From positions 841,977 to 905,976 of the forward strand of contig SSNU01000063.1 of NCBI GenBank assembly GCA_012064415.1: DNA of 64,000 nucleotides, in the 5' to 3' direction. Shown in pieces: positions 12,901 to 23,376 of this stretch. Each line of letters opens with the position of its first letter. The stretch's first letter is position 1. The DNA is from Gyrodactylus bullatarudis. Taxonomy: Eukaryota; Platyhelminthes; Monogenea; Gyrodactylidea; Gyrodactylidae. The notes under the pieces were generated by a model. The model was not told the origin of the DNA. It saw nothing but the letters and a program-made list of their open reading frames with translations, and ran no database searches. The position numbers and the translations under genes are program-made.

Positions 12901-14854
12901 CTAAATTCCTATATTATATATATAATTTAACGATTTTTAGTGTTGTATGGACCATACCCTTAAATTATGTCACAAACAGAAATAACAAACTCTTGCCTCA
13001 TGAAGACATTAAATGGATTAAAAAGAGTTGGTTTTACTATTTTAAGCATAAATATAAATTTAAAAGAGTCGTCAAGTTATTTGTAACTAACCACAAATTT
13101 GTAAAATTTTTTTAGAGAATTTCAATTTAACAATACCTTTTGAGAGTGAGGACGATTGGATTATATTAAATATCCAGAGAAGAGCTTATTATATAACAAA
13201 CTATGATGATGTACTGTGGGATCGTATTTCTAATATACTCCAGAGAGATCATACAGTAAGTACTATTTTAAATATTTTAAATCTACTTTATAGTAGCTGT
13301 ATGATAAATTATTTTTTTTAATATATCCATATATATATTACAGCTCGTCCCTGTGGAGAATCGTGCAATGATTTTAGACGACGCATTCAGACTAGCACAG
13401 TAAGCCTAAAGTTTGGCTTATTATTAGAAATTCAATTAATTTAAGAAATTAATAATTCCAGGCACAATTTCACGGATATTTCTGCATTCATGAAGATAGC
13501 AAAGTATTTGAAAAAAGAAAAACATAGTTTCCCATGGCGAATTGCATCGAAAGTTTTTCAGATTATACATCAAGTGTTTATGCAATCAGAATACTTTGAA
13601 CTTATACAGGTGTTTGCAAATGATATTGTTGACCCGCATTTGGATGATTTACTCTGGGATTATGAACCAGAAGATAAGAATACTGAAAAACAGTTTGTCT
13701 TCATGTTCTCTCAAGATTATGATAATAATAAATCATTTAAATTTTTAGTAAAATTGACTCACATGTTGGTGCAATCGCTTCCCTATTCGATCATCCAAAG
13801 TTTCTCAAAAAGGCCGAGGAATCTTACAAGGAATGGCTTTCAAGGAATAAAACTTTCTCATAGTGAGCCACTCCTTACTTTGTATGACTAATCAATGAAA
13901 TAATTTCATCCAATAGAATTCTACCAAATTTTTAATTAAATTCTATTGGTTGAAATTGTACTTTGAAACGTGTGCAACATTTTGTGGACATTCTGGTTGA
14001 CTCATATTATAATTATTTTCAGTGTAGCCAATAGCCTTAAGGGACCAATGCTTTTTTCATACTTTAAACGAGCAACCAGAGCAGAATGGAATGATTTATA
14101 CAAGTTATTTGTTGAAGAAGATTCAGACAATATGAAAAGTACTCTTCTAAATGGTCTTCTAGCAACAAGAGAATACGATCTGATCAAAAAGTAATATTTC
14201 TCAACATTTTTTCCTCAGTTTCTCCTCACGATTTGCATTTTGTTTTTAGATTTTTAGATATCAACAGTCAAAAATCTAATATCATACGCCAAGAGCTAGC
14301 CTCCTGGCCAACCAAAAACCCAGTTGTTAAATATTATTATGAAACTTTAAGCTTATCAGTGAAACCATTTGTTTACATGCAAGTTTATCATACACACAGC
14401 CCAGGGTCTTTTGTAGAATGAATCAAAAACTTTTTTCATATTTCAGGAATTCTACAACTGGATTAACTGAGTTTAGCATGGAAAGCTTGTTAGTTTAAAC
14501 CGTTTTGTAAGATTGTAAAGAAAGTGATTAAAACTCTTATTATATTTTAGAAAAGAAAACCTGGAGTTGAGTTATGTTGAGATGAAATCAAGTTTCACCC
14601 TATACAAGATCAATGAACTCTATGATTTACATGGAGAGTTGATTCCATCACTTGATACTTATCGTTACATCAATGAAACCCTGGAGGATAATGCAAGGGA
14701 AGAGTTCTTCATGAGGGAAGTCATGCCAAAGATGTTGTATTGTTTAGGATTACCGAATGACTGTGGCTCGTATAAGAAAAATGTATCAAAGATGATAGAG
14801 GAACCTGATTTACTTCGCATGATGGTTTTGAATAACTACAAAAACTTTATTTGA
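6977..14854 (+). CDS. M1 family zinc aminopeptidase (aminopeptidase N-like)
   Basis: Exons: 6977-7354, 8344-8543, 8602-8689, 9452-9637, 9946-10066, 10120-10274, 10340-10453, 11352-11483, 12457-12522, 12577-12642, 12705-13026, 13116-13255, 13344-13399, 13462-13692, 13749-13862, 14023-14190, 14250-14378, 14447-14488, 14551-14854. All phases agree, giving about 1003 aa (human ANPEP has 967). The enzyme removes N-terminal residues from peptides. With numbering from 6977, the sequence shows [14 protein letters not shown] at the start of the beta-propeller-like N domain, [12 protein letters not shown] and PCFDEP, the substrate motif GAMENW at about 335, the zinc motif HELGH at 371-375 with the third ligand in NEGFA (E394, spacing HExxHx18E), and the catalytic tyrosine in NDISYVKG (about 456). 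A long helical C domain follows. All catalytic residues are present, so it is predicted active. No transmembrane anchor lies in the first exon, so an upstream exon is probably missing. The 14378/14379 junction needs a GC donor. The last two exons match the family weakly. Confidence 0.88.
7557..8005. repeat. Possible MITE or fold-back element in aminopeptidase intron 1
   Basis: Weak terminal inverted similarity pairs GATGGGAATTCAT near 7564 with ATGAATTCCCATTTT near 7977. The right end also resembles the ends of the 51797-52250 palindrome (CTCATCTTCATGTCAAC versus CCATTTTCATATCAAC). The interior looks decayed and codes for nothing. Confidence 0.35.
11497..12425. repeat. Degenerate copy of the 750-bp fold-back family, filling an aminopeptidase intron
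   Basis: Almost the whole intron 11484-12456 is occupied. The left end (TATTCTCAATGAATTTGG) and the right end (CTCAACGAGAATTGGG) are inverted relatives of each other and match the ends of the palindrome at 52514-53263. The inner segment at about 12238-12310 (GATTTCGAGGAGTGAGA, then AACATTATTTTTCCGG) matches 52751-52800 of that element. The copy is diverged and has lost clean arm pairing. Confidence 0.6.
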
Positions 14855-16349
14855 GCATGTAAACTGTATTTTTTATTAGAACTACACAACTGAATGATCC
14901 CCACAAGTAATGTTTCCACATATATTTCTTCCAAAATTTTCATTTTAAAATGAGCGAACCTGAAATCAAAAAAATTTATTTTGAGTTCTACCCACGTGAC
15001 GTTCCCCCTGAGGTTCATTTCAATCTGCCTGATGAATAAATGTGAAGATTATTAAAATTTAATCTTGTAACCATGGTTGGATACATTTCTCCTGACCCCA
15101 GTCCTCTTTGAAAGATTCATACTAAGAAATTTGTACAAAAAATACAGTGTATTCAATTCGGATAATGGTTGATGATGAATTACTGAAGTCAATAAATTGT
15201 GTATAATAATAGTATATTCATTTGGCCTGAGACGATGTATTATTAAATATAAATATTATTGCAATGCATTGTTTGGAAATACTTAAAGAGAATGTAATAA
15301 TGAACCTAAATTTCATTTAACATTTAAACGTAAAAATGTCTCTCACCTTACAAAAAAGACACTGGAATAGCTTAATACGAGAACAATTTATTTTTCATTT
15401 GTATAATTATTCTTGAAAGTTAAATTATTATTATTAACAGTTAACAAAGTTTAATTGAGGCATACATCTTTTTAAGGAGAATTGACAAAAACATAAGATT
15501 TTAACGCAAAAAAACGTGAAAAATACATTACATTATATACACTGTATATTCTGATTACTCTTAACTACCTAAATTAAATGATAAAAGAAAAGACGGAGAA
15601 TAGATGGAACAAAAAGTGAGAAACAAATATGTAGAGATTCATGATACATTCTAATTATTGACCCCTTCACTGGAAATGCTCGATTTAACAGTTTAGTTTA
15701 CAAGTTGGGATCGATTGGATCCCAAAGTCTATAGTTTTCAAATATATTAAAGTCTCAGTTACTCTAGAGTTAGTATAAGAATAAATGATTTATTTAAAGA
15801 TAGATAAAAAAATCTTTAAATTTTAGAGTGTATAACAAGGATTAATTACTACTGTTGCTGAAATGAACAAGATCTTGTCCGTTCAACAATTAAAAGTTAT
15901 AAAACTGAGATCGTATTTAGTATTTTATGGACTTTTCTAGGGAAGTAGCTCTCTTCTCTAAAGCAAAATGCTGAAGATTAAAATTTCCTAGCAATATTTG
16001 AGATTAGGACTGAAAAAAAACCACAGTTGGAAACGATTTAATTACTGAACCAATAAGGTCTATTTGAAGGAATTAAGGACCTTAATTTAAGGTAGAATTT
16101 ATTGAAAAAAATTGCCGAATTCATAGCGAATTTTAGTTAAGGGGTTCAATTTTTCATAAAAAAGCAATTGATTAACATTTTATATGGAATTCTAGCTACT
16201 ACACTTGAACAGGTGCTCTCAAAGGTGAAAGAAAAGTTCAATAAATACATATATTCTATTTCTTTTCTAATTCAAAGGTATTAAACCAATGCTTTATACG
16301 TTATAGTTATTAATATTTGGTTTTTTTAATCAAAAACGGACTTATCTTG
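14855..16349. other. Intergenic, nothing recognised
   Basis: AT-rich DNA between the aminopeptidase stop and the first CAP-gene exon. No frame with family resemblance, RNA gene or clear repeat was seen. Confidence 0.5.
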
Positions 16350-18451
16350 ATGGAGAGTGTTTGGTTTGATTCAAATCAACAGAAAGAAGCCATGAGTAAG
16401 CAAATGATTTGGCAAAACAAGGTGCTTTTTAAACTCACGACTTTCGATGATTTTTAGGCGAAACTTCATCCAAACAAGTGAGCATCCTTGAGATACCGAG
16501 TGCCGATTTGGATGTGAGTTCATTCTGTTAAATTCGTGTTTAAAAAAATTATTTTTCGCTCTTTTTCTAATTCCATCAACCGCCTGGTTATACAAGCGAT
16601 TTTTTCATCTTCTATATGAAATTTATATGAAGTTAGAGATGAATGATGTTTTCAAAAAGGGGGAAAACTCCAAAATTAAATAACCAATAAACTACAATGT
16701 ATAGAGGTTGAGTTCATAATATTAACAGATTTAGACTTGATTAATTTTCTTTCACAATTTAGGCTAGTACATTTCTTGTTTGTGAAAGATATGACTCCTA
16801 TGGGAAATTGATCATAACAAAAAGCAAGCCTGTCTACGTATACAAGAAAGAGGTAAAAGATTTAGACGAGCTAAAATTGGAGCCAAGAGATTTTCGAAGA
16901 AGCAAGGTTAGTTAACCATTATCAACTTGCGCCCTTTTACACACAGGAGAGGAAGGACAACTTCAGGGAATTCGAAGAGAAAATTGAACGTCGAATTGTG
17001 GAAAGGAGGGGTTATCAAAAGGAATTTTTATTGGTGAGCAGCAAGACATACAGCAAGTGTCAAAAGATAGCTAGGGTTTTGATTGTTTAATGTTTCTTAC
17101 ATTTATTGATTTTTCATTGACAAATAGAGTGCTAGTGTCAGTTCACCAAAACCAGAATTTCTCTCACACGACAACTCGAATTTCTTCAACGATAAACAGA
17201 CAAATGAAAGTGTCAAAATAAATTCTGTTAGTTTTTAAATTATTATTGAAACATTTTCAGATCAATAGTCCTATAAAAGTTGAGGAATTAATGAATCGGG
17301 AATCCACGTTTTTCTCAACTACTACAACCTCATCGAAGAACGAGGAGGAAAACTCTGATCCAGTTGTTGTAGCCAAGAATGGAATTATGGAGGGATATCA
17401 GACTATTAATGCTAACAAGAACATCACAGCCTTGTATAACTTGAAGATGGAAAGGAAAAGGGGACGCTTAGCAAAAGATAAACAGGTAGTATACCTCCTT
17501 TTAAAGATTAAATTCGTTATCTATTTTGAGTTATTGGGAATGATTCCTTGTTTGGTTTACTTTCTCCTAGAGAGTAACGTGGTGGTCATTTACTCTAGTT
17601 CATAACAGCTGGATAAATTTCATGAAAATTCACTCCATTCCAGGAATCCTACTCTTCAATGAGAGGTATTTATATAGACGTAAGCTAAAGGCCACATGAT
17701 TGAAAAACATGTAGGAATAACACCATTTTATCGTTGTAACGCATATCTTTTTGAGAAATATTTTATATCACCACCTTTAATGTGCTCTTAATTGTAATTG
17801 ATATAAATAAATTTAATAAGATTAATAATAACAAATTAAAACATGGGTTTACCATCATGCTTAAGCTGCAGCAGAGTAAGTTACTTGACAAGAAATTAAT
17901 CCCTTTGACAACTTTTTTTCAGAAGCAATCCTTACAATTGGAATTTGCAAAGGCCTGTCTAGAGAGACATAACGAGTGAGGAAATTTAATTTTTCATTTC
18001 CACTTCTATAGATTACGAAAGAGACATGGCAGTAGTAGTCTGGTTTTATCGGAAAAATTATCAACCTCTTGCGAACAATATGCAGAGGAACTAGCCAAGA
18101 TGAACTTGTTGGTTCATAGCAAGGGCAAGGGTTACGGAGAGAATTTGGCAATGAAAATACAAACCAACGGTGTCATAATATCGGGAAGTTGGCCAGTTGA
18201 CAAATGGTATTCAGAAGTTGAGCATTACGATTTCAATTCGAATGAAGACCAAATATCATGTGGTAATTTTTCGAGATTATTCATTAAAATTAGGTCACTT
18301 TACACAAGTTGTCTGGAAGGCTAGTCGACAAGCTGGCTTTGGATATGCCTGCAATAAAGAAGGAACTCTAGTTTATTTTGTAGCAAGATATGAGCCACCG
18401 GGAAATGTATCGGGATACTGGAAGGAAAATGTATTTCCCCCCATAGAATAA
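16350..18451 (+). CDS. GAPR-1-like CAP-domain protein with long N-terminal extension
   Basis: Exons: 16350-16395, 16458-16513, 16763-16906, 16947-17033, 17128-17226, 17261-17485, 17923-17975, 18012-18262, 18294-18451, giving about 372 aa with all phases closed. The CAP domain starts near residue 225 (RHNELRKRHG) and contains HSKGKGYGENLAM, WYSEVEHYDF, GHFTQVVW and FVARYEPPGN. These are closest to Golgi-associated GLIPR2/GAPR-1, an intracellular, membrane-associated CAP protein. There is no signal peptide, which also fits GAPR-1 rather than secreted venom-allergen or CRISP proteins. GAPR-1 is about 154 aa, so the first 220 residues are extra: charged, rich in Lys/Glu and Ser/Thr, and of no domain I recognise. 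They begin MESVWFDSNQQ. Two introns are very short: 34 nt (17227-17260) and 31 nt (18263-18293). The latter interrupts the CAP1 signature just before GHFTQ. The first two exons rest on phase and splice-site logic alone. Confidence 0.85.
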
Positions 18452-18590
18452 TGAAATTATCATATTAATATTAATAATGCAAGGAAAAAGATCAAAGAAG
18501 AAAATTAATAATTGCAAAAATATACATTTTTAATATATTCCTCAAATCTTGATTTTAAATGCAATGTAAAAGTAAATTTGAGTGGTAACC

Positions 18591-20024
18591 TTAATTTTTC
18601 TTGAAGAAATCCATCAAATTCTTTTGTTTCGGCTTCGACTTTTCTGCTTGTTTCAGCTTGAAAGGTTCCTCTTTAGTCACTGGTTTAGGTGGGGGAGTGA
18701 TTTTCTTTGGTTCTTCTTGTTCTTCATCGTTGTCTTCAGAATCAGTGACCCAGACTTTTTCTGTTACTAAGATTAAATCAAATATTATTCTTGAAAATAA
18801 AATAGATGAGTACAAAAATTGATTTGGTTAAAATATAACTAATACTAAATTTATTCTAGTATTATTATTAATATTCTAGACAGCTAACTGAAAATTGTTT
18901 AGTTCTGTAAGATTGAGACTAATTCAAAACTGCCTTAATCTAAATGTCTGACTTACTCAAAAATCCATCACTGTCTTTAGTAGTCTGATCGACTAATTTT
19001 CTCTTTTTATTATTTTTGTTCTGAGAATTTAACATTGAAGTCGTAAGTCGTGGTTTACTATCAACATCAGGCTTCTTATCTAGATCATCTTCCCCAACAG
19101 AATTTTTCTTGCGTTTTGCAGTAGATTTCGTTCCTTCAGATTTACAAACTTTCTTTTTCGGCTTACAACTATCTTCATCATCATCCAACATGGATTCTTC
19201 AACGAGGACATTCTCCTCTTTTGGTTCATCTTTAGGATTTTCCTCATCGGAAGAGTCAAACAAAACAGCTCTCTTTCTCACAGTCTTTTTTAAAGGAGAA
19301 ACATTCTTATCTTCTTGAGAAGAGATTTCTTCTTGCTTTTCAACTTTAACTGGAATTTTGGTGGCTTTTGTAGGAGATTTTGTGGCCTTGACAGGCGATT
19401 TTTTATTTAGATTTTCCTTAGAACTGCTAGTGCTTGCAAAGAAAGATTTCGCATTCTTTTCATTGTTTTTCTTAATAATTGCAGCCGGGACTGTAGATAA
19501 TCTGGGAGAATTTGTTTTTTCAGTCTTAGGAGCATTATTCTCGCAACTTTTCAGTTTAACATCTTCTATTGAGCTAGGGAGCCAATTTATCATCGTGATA
19601 CTTGAAAATAATATTAAATAATTTAATTACTTTGAGACAAATTTTGCGTTACGGTCAAATTCATTTGGGAGAGATGATATCCCATCTAAGTCAACGCCTT
19701 TGACACATATACCATAAAGAAAAGATTTTGTAACTTTGAGTTTAGTAGTTTTAGGGTCAAAATTTTTTATTAGGGAAACTGAGCTATTTCCCTCATCATT
19801 TTCTGAGTATACAAAATAAATTGATTCATATTCGTCGTTATTTTCTTTCAACTTTTGAAGAAGACTGGAAAATAATTTGAAAAACAGGCTTACTTGATAG
19901 ATGAATCGTGATTTAAGGATTCTAGACCACTAACAATATAATAGGTTATCTAAATTATTATATATTCAGATTTTACTATATTATTTTCTCTCAAATATTC
20001 TATAATGGAAGTATTGATGCTCAT
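18591..20024 (-). CDS. POLD3: DNA polymerase delta subunit 3 (p66) homologue
   Basis: Exons on the minus strand: 20024-19977, 19949-19894, 19864-19631, 19600-18957, 18766-18591, giving about 385 aa with all phases closed (human 466). POLD3 links polymerase delta to the sliding clamp PCNA and to polymerase zeta. Evidence: the N-terminal YYIVSG (family TYLVSG), the LKVTKSFLYGI segment, a long Lys/Ser/Asp/Glu-rich disordered middle, the conserved GFLITEKVW near the end (human GCIVTEKVY), and a terminal PCNA-interacting box QKNLMDFFKKN (Q-x-x-L-x-x-F-F) at residues 375-385. The N-terminal winged-helix part is incomplete: human-like residues before TYLVSG are mostly absent, so the true start may be upstream or in an unrecognised exon. 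Three introns are only 27, 29 and 30 nt. It is convergent with the CAP gene (140 bp) and head to head with CEP78. Confidence 0.85.
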
Positions 20025-20158
20025 TTAGAAAATTTTCAATTTATTTTCGAAACAGATGCTCATTCAAAAAATTGTGAAACTCTCTACCAGGTTACGTAGT
20101 TTTATTCAATCAATTTAAGGTGGGTTTATGAAAAGTAAACATCAAAGGTAAAACTCTC
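20025..20158. promoter_or_regulatory. Putative bidirectional promoter, POLD3/CEP78
   Basis: Only 134 bp separate the proposed POLD3 start codon (minus strand) from the CEP78 start codon (plus strand). The interval is AT-rich with no obvious TATA arrangement. Shared promoter use is inferred from spacing, and the POLD3 start itself is tentative. Confidence 0.4.
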
Positions 20159-22093
20159 ATGTTTCCAAGAGACAAGTATTCCAAGATCAAAGGAGCTTAC
20201 GATTTTAATTCTTATTATGATGGTATATGCACTTCCAAAAATATATATCCTCTACCTATTGTAAAGACCAATCTGTGTCAGGGCTTAATTGATTTGAATT
20301 TGGATATATTTAGGTAACATACACTTCTAACTAAGTAAAGATATGCCGATTGGGAACCTTTTTGTGAGGCCTTATCAATCAATAAAAACTTGAGATACCT
20401 GCTTTTCAGAAGCTCTTCTTTTAAAGGTAAACTTAAATTAGATTTTTATATCAACAGAAAACCTAATCAAGTGTCGAAAATCGAGTCTTGCTCAATTTCC
20501 CAGTATTCAAGCTTATTTCGCAAATTCTTTAGGTTCATTATTGGCCTATTCTGAAGAAATATACTACTTAGAGGTGATAGGGATCCACCTGAAGGAAAAA
20601 ACCTTCAGATCTGTAGCAGATGGTTTACGATTGAACGGAACACTTACACACTTGAATTTGGATAACTGTAATTTAGGCGAAGATAACTTTGTTCTGCTCG
20701 TTGATTCCATAAAATCTTTATACTGCCTCATATCTCTCAACGTTTCAAATAATAATCTAACATCTCACTGTGGTAGATATATCGCAGAACTCTTTAAATT
20801 TCAAGCAATTCAAAGACACAACAGTGCTTGGCAAAATTCTTTGAGACAAGAAACCACAACCTTTGATCAACTCATGGGTCTTTTACGAATTTCTCTCAAT
20901 GGAAATATTAACTTTGGGGACGAAGGATGTGCTTATTTAATCCAAGGTCTCATCGATAATATATGGGTTGAAGCCATTGATTTGCAAAGGTGTGGAATAA
21001 CAACCATGGGCGCAAACCTCTGGATCGACTTTATCAAAGGATCGAATGAAAATAAAGAACCGGATCAATCTACCATGAATTTACCAAATAAAAGTTTAAT
21101 AGTTTTAGATCTTAGAAGAAATCTAAACATCGATCGTAATTGTTTGATAAATCTAACTGAAATAATTGTACGAAACAGTAAACAGAAAACACCTCATGTA
21201 TGTTAGACCAAGTTGAATAATTTTCTGGAAATACTATTATTTTCTAATATTCAGTTTAGATGGCTGAATTTTGACGGGTCACGGCAACCAAAACCGAGAA
21301 TATGTACAAAAACAATAATAGATAACTGGCCAGGTATTATTAATGTATCAGAAAAACAAATTGCTCGAAATATTTCGACAATTCGTAGACCTTCAAGTGC
21401 CGGTAGTAAAACATCTCCAGTTGTAGCACCAAGTAGGTCACATTCCGCCTCAGGAATGAAGCCAACATTTAAGCCGGGTGGTGGATCAATTAAGTATCAA
21501 TATGTTGGATCGACATTCGTCACTCCTGAGAGAGAATCTATTTGTGACAAAAGAGATAGAATGCCTGAAAGTGTTTGTATGAAACCACCGACACCGATCA
21601 AAAGAACGAAAAAGTTCCCACCGAAAAACAACAGAAGGGGAGATGCTGTTTATAAGCCAGAGACACGAGTAAGATTTTCAAACTGAATTTTACCAGATTG
21701 AACAAAGGAAAATGAAAAACAATCAAATGGGTGATACAATGAATAGCACGAATAAAAGTTTAGTAAATGAAAAGATGATAAAAATTGCCCAGGAATTAGA
21801 ATATGTAACGGAAAAGATGAACTCAGGGATAGTCGAAATCAACATAAAAGTATTAGAGAAACTAAGAAAGACGATTGACAACTTTTGTCAAGCCCAAATT
21901 TACAATGGTACTGAAGAGATTTCCAATCCTTCAAGCATTAAAGTGGGTATATGAATTTTAAACTCTTTAGGAAATCATTGAGATAGAAGAAGATTACAAA
22001 AGACCTAAAAGAACATTTACACAGGATCAAATAAGGACATTTGACATAGAAGACCAGTTTGTCAGTGATTACGACTCTAAGCTTATCGAATGA
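20159..22093 (+). CDS. CEP78: Centrosomal protein of 78 kDa homologue (leucine-rich repeats)
   Basis: Exons: 20159-20313, 20341-20426, 20458-21197, 21255-21668, 21697-21942, 21971-22093, giving about 587 aa with all phases closed (human 689). CEP78 is a centriole/basal-body protein needed for ciliogenesis and centrosome function. The N terminus (MFPRDKYSKIKGAYDFNSYY, then CQGLIDLNLDIF) follows the family. Leucine-rich repeats cover about residues 90-320, with NGTLTHLNLDNCNLGEDNF, LDLRRNLNIDRN and the CEP78-type WVEAIDLQRCGI and LLRISLNGN (human LDLQQCGL, RITLNCN). A Pro/Ser/Lys-rich region follows, then a predicted helical segment (EKMIKIAQELEYVTEKMN) and an acidic tail. Four of five introns are extremely short: 27 nt (20314-20340, with an in-frame TAA), 31 nt (20427-20457), 28 nt (21669-21696) and 28 nt (21943-21970). 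Identity is confident. Confidence 0.88.
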
Positions 22094-22431
22094 AATACAT
22101 TTTTTGATTTTAAATAAAAACTTTCATATTATGAAAACATAATCGTTAACTTACAGTATCTACACTTTAGATTCTACAGAAACTATTTCACACTCGTTGA
22201 TATGGTTTAATATACAGGTCCTTCATTTACTATTAAGTTACTACTAGTAGTATAAGTCGAATATAAGGAATTTCAGAAATGCAATGTTCACAAATTGATA
22301 AATTTCTGAATTATTTTAAGGACATAATGTAAACAAAAATAACAATTTCTTCTATTTTTGAGAATTCATTATTTGTTTTGTTATAGCATTCATTCAAGTG
22401 TTAGAAAAATCATCTTGAAATTCATTTATAA

Positions 22432-23143
22432 ATGATGGAATTCAATGACCCCGATCCTGTAAGATAGTTTTTTAATGACTTAGTCGATGAGAGATATTCC
22501 TTTAACAGGGGAAATTAGCAGTTCCAGCTCATCACAAAACCAAACAGAAGACTCATTTGATTTTGATGAACCTATTCTCAAAACTATTGTAAATTTATTT
22601 AATAATCTTTTATAATCTTAGCTTAGAGATTTATATTCCGTTTGTCGTAAATTTCGTTATGTTCTTGTTCCAAATAAAAATTATGAATTTCTCAATGATT
22701 GGGATCTTTGGGGACCTTTCCTTATATGTATTGCGTTCTCTTTTCTTCTGAAATCAAATTACGATGAGTCCCCGTTGTCTAAAAATACTGGACCAGAATT
22801 TGCACAAGTTTTTCTCATATTTTGGATCGGAGCCCTCATTGTTACAGTTAATTCACAATTGCTCGGTGGAACTCTGTCCCTTTTTCCGACTTTATGTGCT
22901 CTTGGTTATTGTGTGTTACCCTTATTTTTCAGTCTTATCATCTGTCGTATCATTCATGCATTCAGCAATAATATTGGTGGATTTATTGGTCGAGGAATTT
23001 TCGTCATTGTTGGCTTATTTTATTCTGCTTTCTCATCCACAAATTTCATCGTCACAAGCCAAAAGAAGGACAGAGCTCCGTTGGCAGCGTATCCGATTTT
23101 TCTATTCTATCTCTTCTTATCATGGCTAGTAATTTCAGCTTAA
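22432..23143 (+). CDS. YIPF6: YIPF6 (Yip1 domain family member 6)
   Basis: Exons: 22432-22458, 22484-22588, 22622-23143, giving 217 aa (human 236). YIPF proteins are five-pass Golgi/ER membrane proteins that bind Rab GTPases. Family landmarks: MRDIPLTGEI (human QDIPVEGEI), LRDLYSVCRKF, LNDWDLWGP, PEFAQVFLIFWIGAL, NSQLLGG (human NSKLLGG), ALGYCVLPL and AAYPIFLFYLFLSW. Five hydrophobic segments lie in the last exon. The start at 22432 depends on a 25-nt intron (22459-22483). Without it, translation could start at an internal ATG at 22487 with the same downstream frame. The second intron is 33 nt. It lies in tandem 340 bp after CEP78 and is convergent with MELK. Confidence 0.92.
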
Positions 23144-23376
23144 AATGAATTCTCATTCTTGAAATGTATTTTATAAATATATATTCATATTAATACAGAA
23201 TCAAGATATTCACTATTTGCTGATCTTTTTTGAATAAAATTTTTACAAATTAAAAAAGCAGTCTTCATACTTGGTTGAGATTTAGCTACATAAATAAAAT
23301 GTCCAAGAATGATTTAAAATTATTTGTAATTTTCATTAGTCTTCTTTAAATATAAAAATATTGACGAAGGGAATAT

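Noticed and set aside
13068..13115. A 40-nt intron with donor at 13076 in the aminopeptidase
   Set aside because: The phase does not fit the next exon. A donor at 13027 gives phase 1 and restores the family motif before the [13 protein letters not shown] segment.
19109..19621. Plus-strand frames rich in Ser/Phe opposite POLD3
   Set aside because: Their composition is the mirror of the Lys/Glu/Ser-rich POLD3 linker on the other strand.
22764..23129. 121-codon frame overlapping YIPF6
   Set aside because: It is a shifted frame of the last YIPF6 exon, which matches the family over its full length.
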